A stretch of 8,675 nt of DNA, from NCBI GenBank assembly GCA_028717985.1, contig JAQUMS010000031.1, positions 1 through 8,675 of the forward strand, given 5' to 3'. The DNA is from Candidatus Omnitrophota bacterium (GTDB lineage Bacteria; Omnitrophota; Gorgyraeia; Gygaellales; Profunditerraquicolaceae). Positions within the stretch are counted from its first letter, which is position 1, and each line of letters opens with the position of its first letter. Below, in pieces: positions 1 to 5,656 of this stretch. Made by a program: the position numbers and the translations under genes. The notes beneath the pieces were generated by a model, which searched no databases, was not told where the DNA came from, and saw only the letters and a list, made by a program, of their open reading frames with translations.

Positions 1-144
1 CCGATCTCTGCTCAACAAAGTTTATAGGCGTGCCATCTTTCTTAGTTATTATATATGGGAAGATTACGATTGAGCAAGAAAAATTTAATATGCCGCATGC
101 CTCCTCTTTTCACCGGAAAAACCCTTAAATCTCATAGGAACTAA
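1..144 (-). other. Left-edge region with strong Shine-Dalgarno and a possible frameshifted gene start
   Basis: No gene can be called with confidence here. On the minus strand a strong ribosome-binding motif (AGGAGG, 105-100, within AAGAGGAGG) precedes an ATG at 98-96. That frame stops after 18 codons (TAA at 44-42). The adjacent frame, entered after an in-frame TGA at 112-110, is open to the window edge. Its distal part reads IITKKDGTPINFVEQRS, which resembles coding sequence and loosely recalls the KDG motif of PAS/PAC domains, but it has no ATG, GTG or TTG start. Dropping one T from the T5 run (83-79) would join the ATG to that frame, giving a start MRHIKFSCS. This could be a pseudogene, a sequencing error in the homopolymer, or chance. 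The plus strand is also open from 3 to 128 and I cannot exclude it. Confidence 0.25.
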
Positions 145-1074
145 TTACGGTCTCCAGGCCAGCTGTTGAACAGATAACCTTTTTTTTACCTGGTTATAAT
201 AAGACGCACGGATGGCTAAAACCTGTTCCTGGGTAAAAGCCTGTACCTGCGCGGTGGAAATTTTATTAAATTCAGTCTTATTGGGTATTGAAGAAACCTG
301 TTTCGGAGTCAAATCCTGTATCTTTGATACAGGCAGGTTCTTAAATTCAGAGTAACCGCCCAGCGTTTGGACCTGAGCGGTCGTCAGATATTCACGTTGT
401 GCAACGGGAAGATTCACGATACTGATTTTTGCCGTATTAAGAGCCTGTACCTGATTTTGTGTTAAAGCGGACCTCTGCTCAATAGTAAGCTTCTTAAACG
501 CTTTTGAATCGGGAATAGACCCTATTTGCTGCGAGCTCAAATCAGTGATTTTAGATACCGGGAGATAAGGAAAATCAATGTACCCGATTTTTTGTACCTG
601 AGTTTTACTCAAATACATTCTTTGCGCATCTGTTAAATATCCAATGCTTATTTTCTGCACGTTGAGAGCCTGCACCTGTTCGGCGGTCAATTGGGCCCGC
701 TGGTCAACAGTTAAATATTTGGTAAACCCTTTTGCGTCGGGGATCGAAGAAATCTGTTTGGGGCTCAAAAATTTCAGGTATTCAGATTTAACGGTATTAA
801 ACTGTTTATACGTCAATCCCCTGACAACGTTTATTTCTTTTATATGGTCTTTTCTCCAAAAATAATCTTCAACTTCAGAAGGGGTTAAATTATCCAGCTT
901 CTGCAAAACCTTCCCGGAGGCGGGATCGTAATAATACCCCGTAACATCCCTTTTTTCCAGCTCATACTGCTGTGCACAGGCACGATATAGCAGGTTTCCC
1001 GGTAAAAAAACACAAAACGCAGGGACTAAAATCAAAAAGAAACACACCGTTTTTCTTATTCTCTCCACTTTCAT
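145..1074 (-). CDS. Exported protein with 76-residue LTxxQV-type repeats, function unknown
   Basis: I do not recognise a named family. The 309-residue product starts with a basic stretch (KVERIRK) and a hydrophobic core (residues 10-29), followed by ACA-QQ, a good signal peptidase I site after residue 34. No convincing lipobox is present, so a secreted or periplasmic protein is likely. A non-repeat region (35-102) contains a Tyr-rich VTGYYYDPASGK segment. From residue 103 on there are two full repeats and one truncated repeat with a 76-residue period. Each begins L[ST]xxQ[IV]xSIP (103, 179, 255) and carries LTxxQVQAL and YLxxxQVQ sub-motifs spaced like short helices. There is no enzyme motif. 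The ATG is supported by a strong GGGAGGG 4 nt upstream. The gene lies 36 bp after the m5C methyltransferase gene and is probably co-transcribed. A helical-repeat scaffold or surface/periplasmic binding role is a guess from the repeat pattern. Confidence 0.85.
   Translation of the reverse strand: MKVERIRKTVCFFLILVPAFCVFLPGNLLYRACAQQYELEKRDVTGYYYDPASGKVLQKLDNLTPSEVEDYFWRKDHIKEINVVRGLTYKQFNTVKSEYLKFLSPKQISSIPDAKGFTKYLTVDQRAQLTAEQVQALNVQKISIGYLTDAQRMYLSKTQVQKIGYIDFPYLPVSKITDLSSQQIGSIPDSKAFKKLTIEQRSALTQNQVQALNTAKISIVNLPVAQREYLTTAQVQTLGGYSEFKNLPVSKIQDLTPKQVSSIPNKTEFNKISTAQVQAFTQEQVLAIRASYYNQVKKRLSVQQLAWRP
148..768 (-). repeat. Internal coding repeat, 228-bp period, about 2.7 copies
   Basis: Protein repeats at residues 103-178, 179-254 and 255-309 correspond to bases 768-541, 540-313 and 312-148. 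Anchor motifs recur with near-constant spacing: SSIP/GSIP/SSIP, a conserved Phe at 117/193/269, and QVQAL or QVLAI after it. Units A and B each differ by a single compensating one-residue insertion. The DNA has drifted noticeably between copies, for example in codon choice within QVQAL, so the duplication is old and kept at protein level rather than being a recent tandem array. Confidence 0.8.
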
Positions 1075-1110
1075 GGCACCCTCCCTTGTAATAATACGAT
1101 TTTCACCACA

Positions 1111-2055
1111 TCACTTTTTCCTGAGTTTCGCGATAAAAAAACCCTCCATCATATCATGAGGGATCACGCGTAAGGCATATTTCACCGCGGGAGAATACGT
1201 TTTTCCTTCCCAGGCGGTCATGCCGGAAGAGATATTGGAAAGAGGTAATTCAAGAGGGACGATTTCCAGCGTTTCGAATTTACGCAGCGCCCAATCAAGA
1301 ATTTCCTCATTTTCTTCGGGAGCAAATGTACAGGTTGAATAAATCATTTCACCGCCTGTGCGTAAACAAGAAACGGCGGAAAAAAGCAATCCTCGCTGTT
1401 TATGGGCCATTTCTTTTATTTTCCTGACCTTCCAGTATTTATACGAACTTGGGTCATGAAGGTCAAACCTTCCTTCGCACGAACACGGAGCATCCAAAAG
1501 AACTTTATCAAAATATCCGGGGAATCTATTTTTAGCCGCTATACCATCCATCATAATACGCTCGGCACAATCGACGCCTTGAAGCTGAAGAGTCGCCTGT
1601 AATTTATAAAATCTCACAGGGATCTTTTCAATGGCTACCAATTCAATTGATTTTCCCGCCGCCAAAGAAGCTATCTGAGAAGTTTTTGCTCCGGGGGCGG
1701 CGCAAAGATCCAAAATTTTCTCGTTTTCCCGGGGATCAAGCAAAACAGGAGGAATCATGCTTGAAATATTCTGAACATAAATCAAACCGTTTTTATATGT
1801 ATCTGTTTTCTGCAGATCCCTTATATCAGACTCTAAAGAAAAGCTTCCTTTTGGCCACGGCAATTCCCGGTACTTCACGCCATCGCGGTTCAACGCTTCC
1901 CGCAAATCCCTTAAATCGGTTTTCAAAAAATTAATCCGGAACGTATGATTGCCTGAAGAAGCAAATGATTCGCAGATACGCGGATAAGATTTAGGGTAGA
2001 TTTTTTTCAGGCGTTCGATAAATTCGGCAGGCAGTTTATATACAATATCTCTCAT
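1111..2055 (-). CDS. RsmB/NSUN (Nop2/Sun) family m5C RNA methyltransferase
   Basis: SAM-dependent enzyme that methylates C5 of a cytidine in RNA. With the ATG at 2055 it has 314 residues. Visible motifs are the SAM-binding DLCAAPGAKTSQ (116-127), an acidic strand end at IE (142-143), DAPCSCEG with DAPC at 188-191 (proton-handling Cys191), and STCTFAPEENE with the catalytic nucleophile Cys242. Both cysteines of the two-cysteine mechanism are present, so the enzyme looks active. It has no N-terminal NusB-like RNA-binding domain (RsmB itself is about 430 residues) and no long C-terminal PUA region as in RsmF, so the target (16S rRNA or tRNA) cannot be assigned. The 2055 start is preferred to an upstream GTG or ATG because AAAGGA lies 7 nt before it and a longer start would overlap the preceding gene. 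The upstream gene ends 14 bp before this start, consistent with an operon. Confidence 0.92.
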   Translation of the reverse strand: MRDIVYKLPAEFIERLKKIYPKSYPRICESFASSGNHTFRINFLKTDLRDLREALNRDGVKYRELPWPKGSFSLESDIRDLQKTDTYKNGLIYVQNISSMIPPVLLDPRENEKILDLCAAPGAKTSQIASLAAGKSIELVAIEKIPVRFYKLQATLQLQGVDCAERIMMDGIAAKNRFPGYFDKVLLDAPCSCEGRFDLHDPSSYKYWKVRKIKEMAHKQRGLLFSAVSCLRTGGEMIYSTCTFAPEENEEILDWALRKFETLEIVPLELPLSNISSGMTAWEGKTYSPAVKYALRVIPHDMMEGFFIAKLRKK

Positions 2056-2062
2056 CAGACTT

Positions 2063-2067
2063 TCCTT
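2063..2067 (-). promoter_or_regulatory. Ribosome-binding site that fixes the methyltransferase start
   Basis: AAGGA on the minus strand, 7 nt before the ATG at 2055-2053. It favours the 314-residue form over a longer one beginning near 2118, whose first 21 residues (a Ser/Gly-rich leader) would be read out of frame through the end of the upstream gene. Confidence 0.7.
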
Positions 2068-2069
2068 TG

Positions 2070-2678
2070 TTATTCCAATACAAGATCCAGAGGATTGGAT
2101 ACGGACTTCCCAACCCATAATTTTTTAATCCCAAATGTTCCGGCAATCTTCTCTATGCGGCTGTCCTGCTCGTACACCAGATACACGCGGCAATTCCGGC
2201 CTTTCCCCGTATATATTTCCATATCATCAAACGCAATACGCCTGGCGGCTTTTTCGTCTTTACGAAACCAGTGTTTCGCGTATTCAACTACCCTGCCGGT
2301 AATATTCACAAAAAAAACAGCGCCGGGTTTCACCTCATGAAAATCATTTTTTCCGGTAATGTAATCATAGTGGGCGGTTATTTTCGGACGGATGATCCGG
2401 CCATCGTCCAGCCTGACCACGAAATACTGCGCGGCATAAACCGGAGAATAATACACCCAATAGGATTCACTGGATGTGTTTTTAAACGTAATTTTAAATT
2501 CAAAAATATTTTCATTCCTGAGGGGTTTATCGCCGGAAGGACCTTCAAGGATCAATTCCACAGCCAAACCCGGCGTATCCGTTTCAAAAACTGAGGCGGA
2601 TTCCCCGCACCAGCCCGAAAAAAATCCGCAAGAGATAAAAACCGCTATAAAAACAGAAACCAAAATATGTTTAATCAC
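2070..2678 (-). CDS. Exported hypothetical protein, probable beta-sandwich (Ig-like) domain
   Basis: No family is recognised with certainty. The 202-residue product begins MIKH and a hydrophobic segment (residues 5-20). This is a signal peptide or membrane anchor; Cys17 in FISC is a weak, non-canonical lipobox candidate. The mature part has the look of an extracellular beta-sandwich: EFKITFKNTSSESYWVYY (60-77), KPGAVFFVNITGRV (117-130), RVYLVYE (164-170) and a closing KSVSNPLDLVLE (191-202). Many secreted Ig-like proteins end with a similar strand. Aromatic residues are frequent. There is no catalytic motif. The start is GTG, with GAGGG only 3 nt upstream, which is short. The GTG overlaps the stop of a possible mini-ORF (GTGA), so reinitiation may be used. 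The gene sits between queH and the m5C methyltransferase gene, with no obvious functional link to either. Confidence 0.75.
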   Translation of the reverse strand: MIKHILVSVFIAVFISCGFFSGWCGESASVFETDTPGLAVELILEGPSGDKPLRNENIFEFKITFKNTSSESYWVYYSPVYAAQYFVVRLDDGRIIRPKITAHYDYITGKNDFHEVKPGAVFFVNITGRVVEYAKHWFRKDEKAARRIAFDDMEIYTGKGRNCRVYLVYEQDSRIEKIAGTFGIKKLWVGKSVSNPLDLVLE

Positions 2679-2728
2679 AATCCCTCAAGCGTGATAACAC
2701 GCGCGCCGCGTATGCTGCAATTCTCCAT
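2675..2728 (-). CDS. Possible mini-ORF between queH and the exported hypothetical gene
   Basis: A 17-codon frame (MENCSIRGARVITLEGL) starts at an ATG at 2728 and stops at a TGA that overlaps the next gene's GTG start as TTGTGA. The same frame stays open upstream to 2770, inside the queH tail, and reads DVKTALYYYKIMENC before the mini-ORF. That composition looks protein-like, but only ATT or ATC codons are available as earlier starts, and there is no Shine-Dalgarno motif before the ATG. The GTGA overlap is a classical coupling arrangement and is the best argument that it is translated. It could be a leader peptide, the remnant of a larger gene, or a +1-frame extension of queH. It may also be chance. 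Confidence 0.3.
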   Translation of the reverse strand: MENCSIRGARVITLEGL

Positions 2729-2759
2729 GATTTTATAATAATATAGAGCCGTCTTTACG

Positions 2760-3308
2760 TCAATGTGAATTTAGGCTGAATACGCATCCGCAATAACGCT
2801 GGCGGTATAAAGAATGTACCCTAGAAAAATCAAGAGTTTTCTTAAATCCGTCTTCCTTCTTGAAATCAAACGGAATAAACGATTCATTGCCGATTTCTGA
2901 GCCGATACGGTTAATTAAAGCCGCATTTTTATGGGGACTTATCGAAAGAGTAGTCGTAAAACAGCTAATACTTTCTGCTTTCATCTTTCTATGCGTTTCC
3001 TCAAGCCGCTGCCGAAAACATACGCCGCACCGCGACCCTGTTCCCTCAGGCTCCTGTTCTAAACCTTTTACAGCGGCCATCCATCCACAAGTATCATAGG
3101 ACCCTTCAAGTAAAGGGATACTTAAAATCATCGCGGTTTGTTTAGCAGCCTCCAACCTGCGTATATATTCATCTTCAGGATGAATATTCGGGTTATAAAA
3201 AAAGCCAATCACCGAAAACCCCTGGTGTTTAAGTTTCTCAATGGAAGCGGCGGCACACACACCGCAGCACATATGAAGAAGGATACTTTTTCTCAATTCA
3301 TTATTCAT
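2760..3308 (-). CDS. queH: Epoxyqueuosine reductase QueH (DUF208 family)
   Basis: Catalyses the last step of queuosine biosynthesis, reducing epoxyqueuosine in the tRNA wobble position to queuosine; it is the cobalamin-independent alternative to QueG. The 182-residue length fits the family. Diagnostic features are LLHMCCGVCAA (10-20; Cys14, 15 and 18), FYNPNIHPEDEYIRRLE (37-53), GSRCGVCFRQRLEET (91-105; Cys94 and Cys97), TTTLSISPHKN (118-128) and the closing YRQRYCGCVFS (168-178; Cys173 and Cys175). The spaced cysteines are those known to bind the iron-sulfur cluster and an additional iron in the family. The ATG at 3308 has only a weak GGA upstream. The gene starts 33 bp after the MBL hydrolase gene. 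No other queuosine gene is in view. Confidence 0.95.
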   Translation of the reverse strand: MNNELRKSILLHMCCGVCAAASIEKLKHQGFSVIGFFYNPNIHPEDEYIRRLEAAKQTAMILSIPLLEGSYDTCGWMAAVKGLEQEPEGTGSRCGVCFRQRLEETHRKMKAESISCFTTTLSISPHKNAALINRIGSEIGNESFIPFDFKKEDGFKKTLDFSRVHSLYRQRYCGCVFSLNSH

Positions 3309-3341
3309 ACGCTATCCGTAAATCAAAATAAAACCGGCTAC

Positions 3342-4121
3342 TTAAGGAACAATAACCATGCCGTCATACGCGGCAATAATATCCTGCTTCAATTTCACCG
3401 CCAATGACTCAGCTAACTCATGCGGACGGGCGGCAAGCATAGACATTCCAAAATGAGTCAAAACTGTTTTTTGAGGTTTGATCTCACTGGCCAATCTCTC
3501 GACATCCTGAAAGTTTAAATGCGCGATATCGGGACGCGGCTTTAAAAAAACCACGCCGATAATCAAAAGATCCGTTTTATAGAAATTATTCAGGTCTGGA
3601 AAATACCCCGTATCGGTAAGCAATCCTACTGTTTTTTTATTCAGCCTGAATTTCAGGCCGTACGTCTCGACCGGATGAATATGTTTCATTGAAGTTTGAA
3701 AGTTAAAATCACCGACAGAATATTCATGATTTTCTTTTAAAACTTCAATCCGGTCCGGAAAATTGCGGATATATTTAAAAATAACCGGGTCACCTTCCAG
3801 CGCGTCCTGCGGGCAAAATACCGTCCCCCGTTTTTTAAAACCGCCTTCCGTCATCGCCTCAATCATCACATTAACATCATTACAATGATCGAGATGACGA
3901 TGAGTAATTATGATCGCGTCAAGGCTGCCTGGATCAAGTTTAGGCCTGCTTGCCGCACACCTGACTAAACAGCCCGGTCCGGGATCAATTAAAACTTTCA
4001 CATTCCCGCTGGAAATCCACAAGCCGCCGGAAGCGCGTAATTGCTTAATCATCACAAACCTCGCTCCCGCGGTCCCCAGGAATTTAATATAATCAACGCC
4101 TTCTATTATTCTTTGAGCCAT
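3342..4121 (-). CDS. MBL-fold metal-dependent hydrolase (RNase Z-like)
   Basis: A 259-residue cytosolic protein of the metallo-beta-lactamase fold. The metal ligands can be read in order: THRHLDH (73-79; His74, His76, Asp78, His79), a histidine in HIHPVE (His149), the bridging Asp170 in LLTDTGY, and a last histidine in VLTHFGM (His223). His201 in IAHLNF is another conserved-looking residue. The opening FLGTAGARF (14-22) and the strand VKVLIDPGPG (41-50) are typical of the RNase Z/phosphodiesterase-like branch of this superfamily. The actual substrate (RNA, cyclic nucleotide or another phosphodiester) cannot be read from the sequence. The start overlaps the 3' end of the NYN nuclease gene by 16 bp, with AAAAGAG just before the ATG, so the pair is very likely translationally coupled and may act in the same process. 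Confidence 0.88.
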   Translation of the reverse strand: MAQRIIEGVDYIKFLGTAGARFVMIKQLRASGGLWISSGNVKVLIDPGPGCLVRCAASRPKLDPGSLDAIIITHRHLDHCNDVNVMIEAMTEGGFKKRGTVFCPQDALEGDPVIFKYIRNFPDRIEVLKENHEYSVGDFNFQTSMKHIHPVETYGLKFRLNKKTVGLLTDTGYFPDLNNFYKTDLLIIGVVFLKPRPDIAHLNFQDVERLASEIKPQKTVLTHFGMSMLAARPHELAESLAVKLKQDIIAAYDGMVIVP

Positions 4122-4588
4122 CTCTTTTTCAATTCTTCGTTTATCGCGTCCATCTGAGTGGGATTTAAATTTAATTTTTCACTTCCATCTTCATTTTTAG
4201 GCTTTGTGTGTTTTTGTTCTCCTAAGAATTCTTCAACTCCCGCGACAGCCGCTCCTGCCACACGCACGGCGCCCCTGATTTCTTTATCATCGGAAACCAC
4301 TATTATATTCTGCGGCATCCGGGATGACTCTACCAGGAGTTTTATCTTTTCATCCGCGGAGATATCCCGGGAATACAACACGTCAACAAAACCGTAGTTT
4401 TCAGATCCTCCTGCCTGGTCGGGATAGCCGTCAAAAACAACAGTTATTCTGTTATTCGGGCTGCCACAGAGTTTTTCCCTCATGATAAGATTAATCAAAC
4501 CGACTCTCGTATCTTTGATCTTTTTCAGAGGACTAAACGAACGATGATTGATCAGGTTGTATCCGTCGATTATATAGTGAACAGCCAT
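4106..4588 (-). CDS. NYN-domain (YacP/Rae1-like) putative endoribonuclease
   Basis: A 160-residue PIN-like protein of the NYN YacP family; Bacillus YacP (Rae1) is a ribosome-associated mRNA endonuclease. Features seen: IIDGYNLI (6-13; Asp8 and Asn11), VVFDGYPDQ (50-58; Asp53), LYSRDISADEKI (71-82; Asp79 and Glu80) and IIVVSDDKEIRGAVR (95-109; Asp100 and Asp101). These supply the cluster of acidic residues used for metal-dependent cleavage. The last 35 residues are charged and probably helical. Length fits the family. The ATG at 4588 has no clear Shine-Dalgarno: the expected region is occupied by the repeat unit GGCAAAGAGCTAAAA, of which only GAG could pair. Translation may therefore depend on the folding of the repeat at 4591-4667. 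It overlaps the downstream MBL gene. Ribosome association is family knowledge, not visible here. Confidence 0.88.
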   Translation of the reverse strand: MAVHYIIDGYNLINHRSFSPLKKIKDTRVGLINLIMREKLCGSPNNRITVVFDGYPDQAGGSENYGFVDVLYSRDISADEKIKLLVESSRMPQNIIVVSDDKEIRGAVRVAGAAVAGVEEFLGEQKHTKPKNEDGSEKLNLNPTQMDAINEELKKRWLKE

Positions 4589-4590
4589 TT

Positions 4591-4667
4591 TTAGCTCTTT
4601 GCCCTTAGCTCTTTGCTCTTAGGACTTTGACTTTTGTTTTACTAAGACCTAACAACAAAGAGCTAAG
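4591..4667. repeat. Array of 14-bp units with inverted copies forming a long hairpin
   Basis: On the plus strand three tandem 14-bp units start at 4591, 4605 and 4619: TTAGCTCTTTGCCC, TTAGCTCTTTGCTC and TTAGGACTTTGACT. Two more units lie in inverted orientation at about 4667-4642. The 12-mer CTTAGCTCTTTG at 4604-4615 is perfectly complementary to CAAAGAGCTAAG at 4656-4667. Pairing continues inward (TTAGG 4619-4623 with CCTAA 4648-4652, then a mostly paired CTTTG/CTAAG), leaving a loop of about 12 nt at 4630-4641. There is no T-run after either arm, so a standard intrinsic terminator is unlikely. The element fills most of the gap between the flippase-like and NYN genes and reaches to within 3 bases of the NYN start codon. 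Confidence 0.85.
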
Positions 4668-4677
4668 AACCAATAGA

Positions 4678-5628
4678 TTATTTTGTTTTAGCGGTTAGAA
4701 AATAGATGATTCCAAGACACCCGGAAATAATCGCCATAAAAAAGAAAGTCACCAAAGACATGGCAAACGCCTGGTCCCTGAGAATCCCGATTTTAGCGAA
4801 AAAGAACATTGCCGAAGCTTCGCGTAACCCAAGGCCTCCGAGAGTAATCGGCAACAGCGTGATCGCGCTTATAATGGGAAGAAAAATAAAAAACGGCAGA
4901 AGAGAAACTTTTATTCCCAAAGCTCCCGCGAGAATAAAATAAACCACGGGCGCGATAGATTGAATAATAACCGAAATAAGGATATTTTCAACAATAAGGG
5001 CTTTTTGGTTCCGGAAATAATGTATCTGCTGATGAACTCCGGTAATCGTTTCCCTTACCTTTCCGGCGTTATCAGACCGTAAAAACCGGTTTATTTTCCC
5101 GTATAAAAACGGGTTAAAAAAAACGAAAAGGATAACGAGCAAACCCAGGATAATAAACCCCAGGGAAAACAAAACCAGACTATCCTGGACTATGCGCCAC
5201 CCGAACAAAATCGCACCAACCGCCAATATCACAAGCCCGACGTAACCGCTGAGACGGTCCAATATCACGGTCGCGACGACTTCTTTAGGCTTCTTAGTGT
5301 GAACCGACAGATCAATACTTCTCACAAAATCGCCGCCAATTGATGTCGGCAGAAAAAGGTTGAAAAACATCCCTCCGGCGAACGAAAGAAAAATCTGCCG
5401 CGACTTCAACGGAATTTTTACCCCGTCTATAATTGCCTTCCAGCGGTAAAACGCAAATAGATATGTCAAAAAATAAACGATGAATGCCAGGAACACATAA
5501 GGCTTATTCATCTTCGACAACACCGCCGCGATCGAATGGATATCAACCTTGGTAAATAAAAAAATCAGCACTCCGATGCTTATGCTGATTCTTAAAATAA
5601 TAAGTACTATTTTTTTTACTAGTTCCAC
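4678..5628 (-). CDS. Lysylphosphatidylglycerol synthase TM-region/UPF0104 family membrane protein
   Basis: A 316-residue integral membrane protein with about eight hydrophobic segments, near 8-26, 43-60, 79-93, 127-143, 152-171, 212-237, 245-264 and 287-312. Family hallmarks are NLFLPTSIGGDFVRS (90-104), VILDRLSG (121-128) and LLPITLGGLGLREAS (258-272), the flippase-like motifs of the MprF N-terminal region and of AglD-type proteins. There is no C-terminal aminoacyl-phosphatidylglycerol synthase domain, so this is the membrane part alone, of unknown lipid or polyprenol substrate. A role in moving or modifying a lipid-linked molecule is an inference from the family. The start is GTG, 28 bp after purC, without a good Shine-Dalgarno; a weak hairpin (GTGTT..AACAC enclosing CGG..CCG) lies just before it. 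A later start is possible but would cut into the first membrane segment. Confidence 0.88.
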   Translation of the reverse strand: MELVKKIVLIILRISISIGVLIFLFTKVDIHSIAAVLSKMNKPYVFLAFIVYFLTYLFAFYRWKAIIDGVKIPLKSRQIFLSFAGGMFFNLFLPTSIGGDFVRSIDLSVHTKKPKEVVATVILDRLSGYVGLVILAVGAILFGWRIVQDSLVLFSLGFIILGLLVILFVFFNPFLYGKINRFLRSDNAGKVRETITGVHQQIHYFRNQKALIVENILISVIIQSIAPVVYFILAGALGIKVSLLPFFIFLPIISAITLLPITLGGLGLREASAMFFFAKIGILRDQAFAMSLVTFFFMAIISGCLGIIYFLTAKTK

Positions 5629-5656
5629 GGTGTTTTTCGGCTTTTTCCGGCAACAC

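Noticed and set aside
48..77. Minus-strand TATAAT (48-53) with TTGCTC (72-77), 18-bp spacing, as a promoter
   Set aside because: The -35 is poor, AT-rich sequence makes TATAAT-like words frequent, and the site overlaps a possible reading frame. Not enough support to annotate.
2056..2118. N-terminal extension of the m5C methyltransferase by 21 residues
   Set aside because: It would overlap the upstream gene by about 50 bp, has no ribosome-binding motif, and has a composition unlike the family N-terminus. The ATG at 2055 has a well-spaced AAAGGA.
4604..4667. Hairpin as an intrinsic terminator
   Set aside because: Neither arm is followed by a T-run in the transcribed direction, and the stem is AT-rich with repeated units. 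A repeat element or RBS-proximal structure explains it better.
5629..5656. Hairpin between purC and the membrane protein gene as a terminator or switch
   Set aside because: Only about 8 paired positions broken by an internal loop and no T-run; it is likely incidental.
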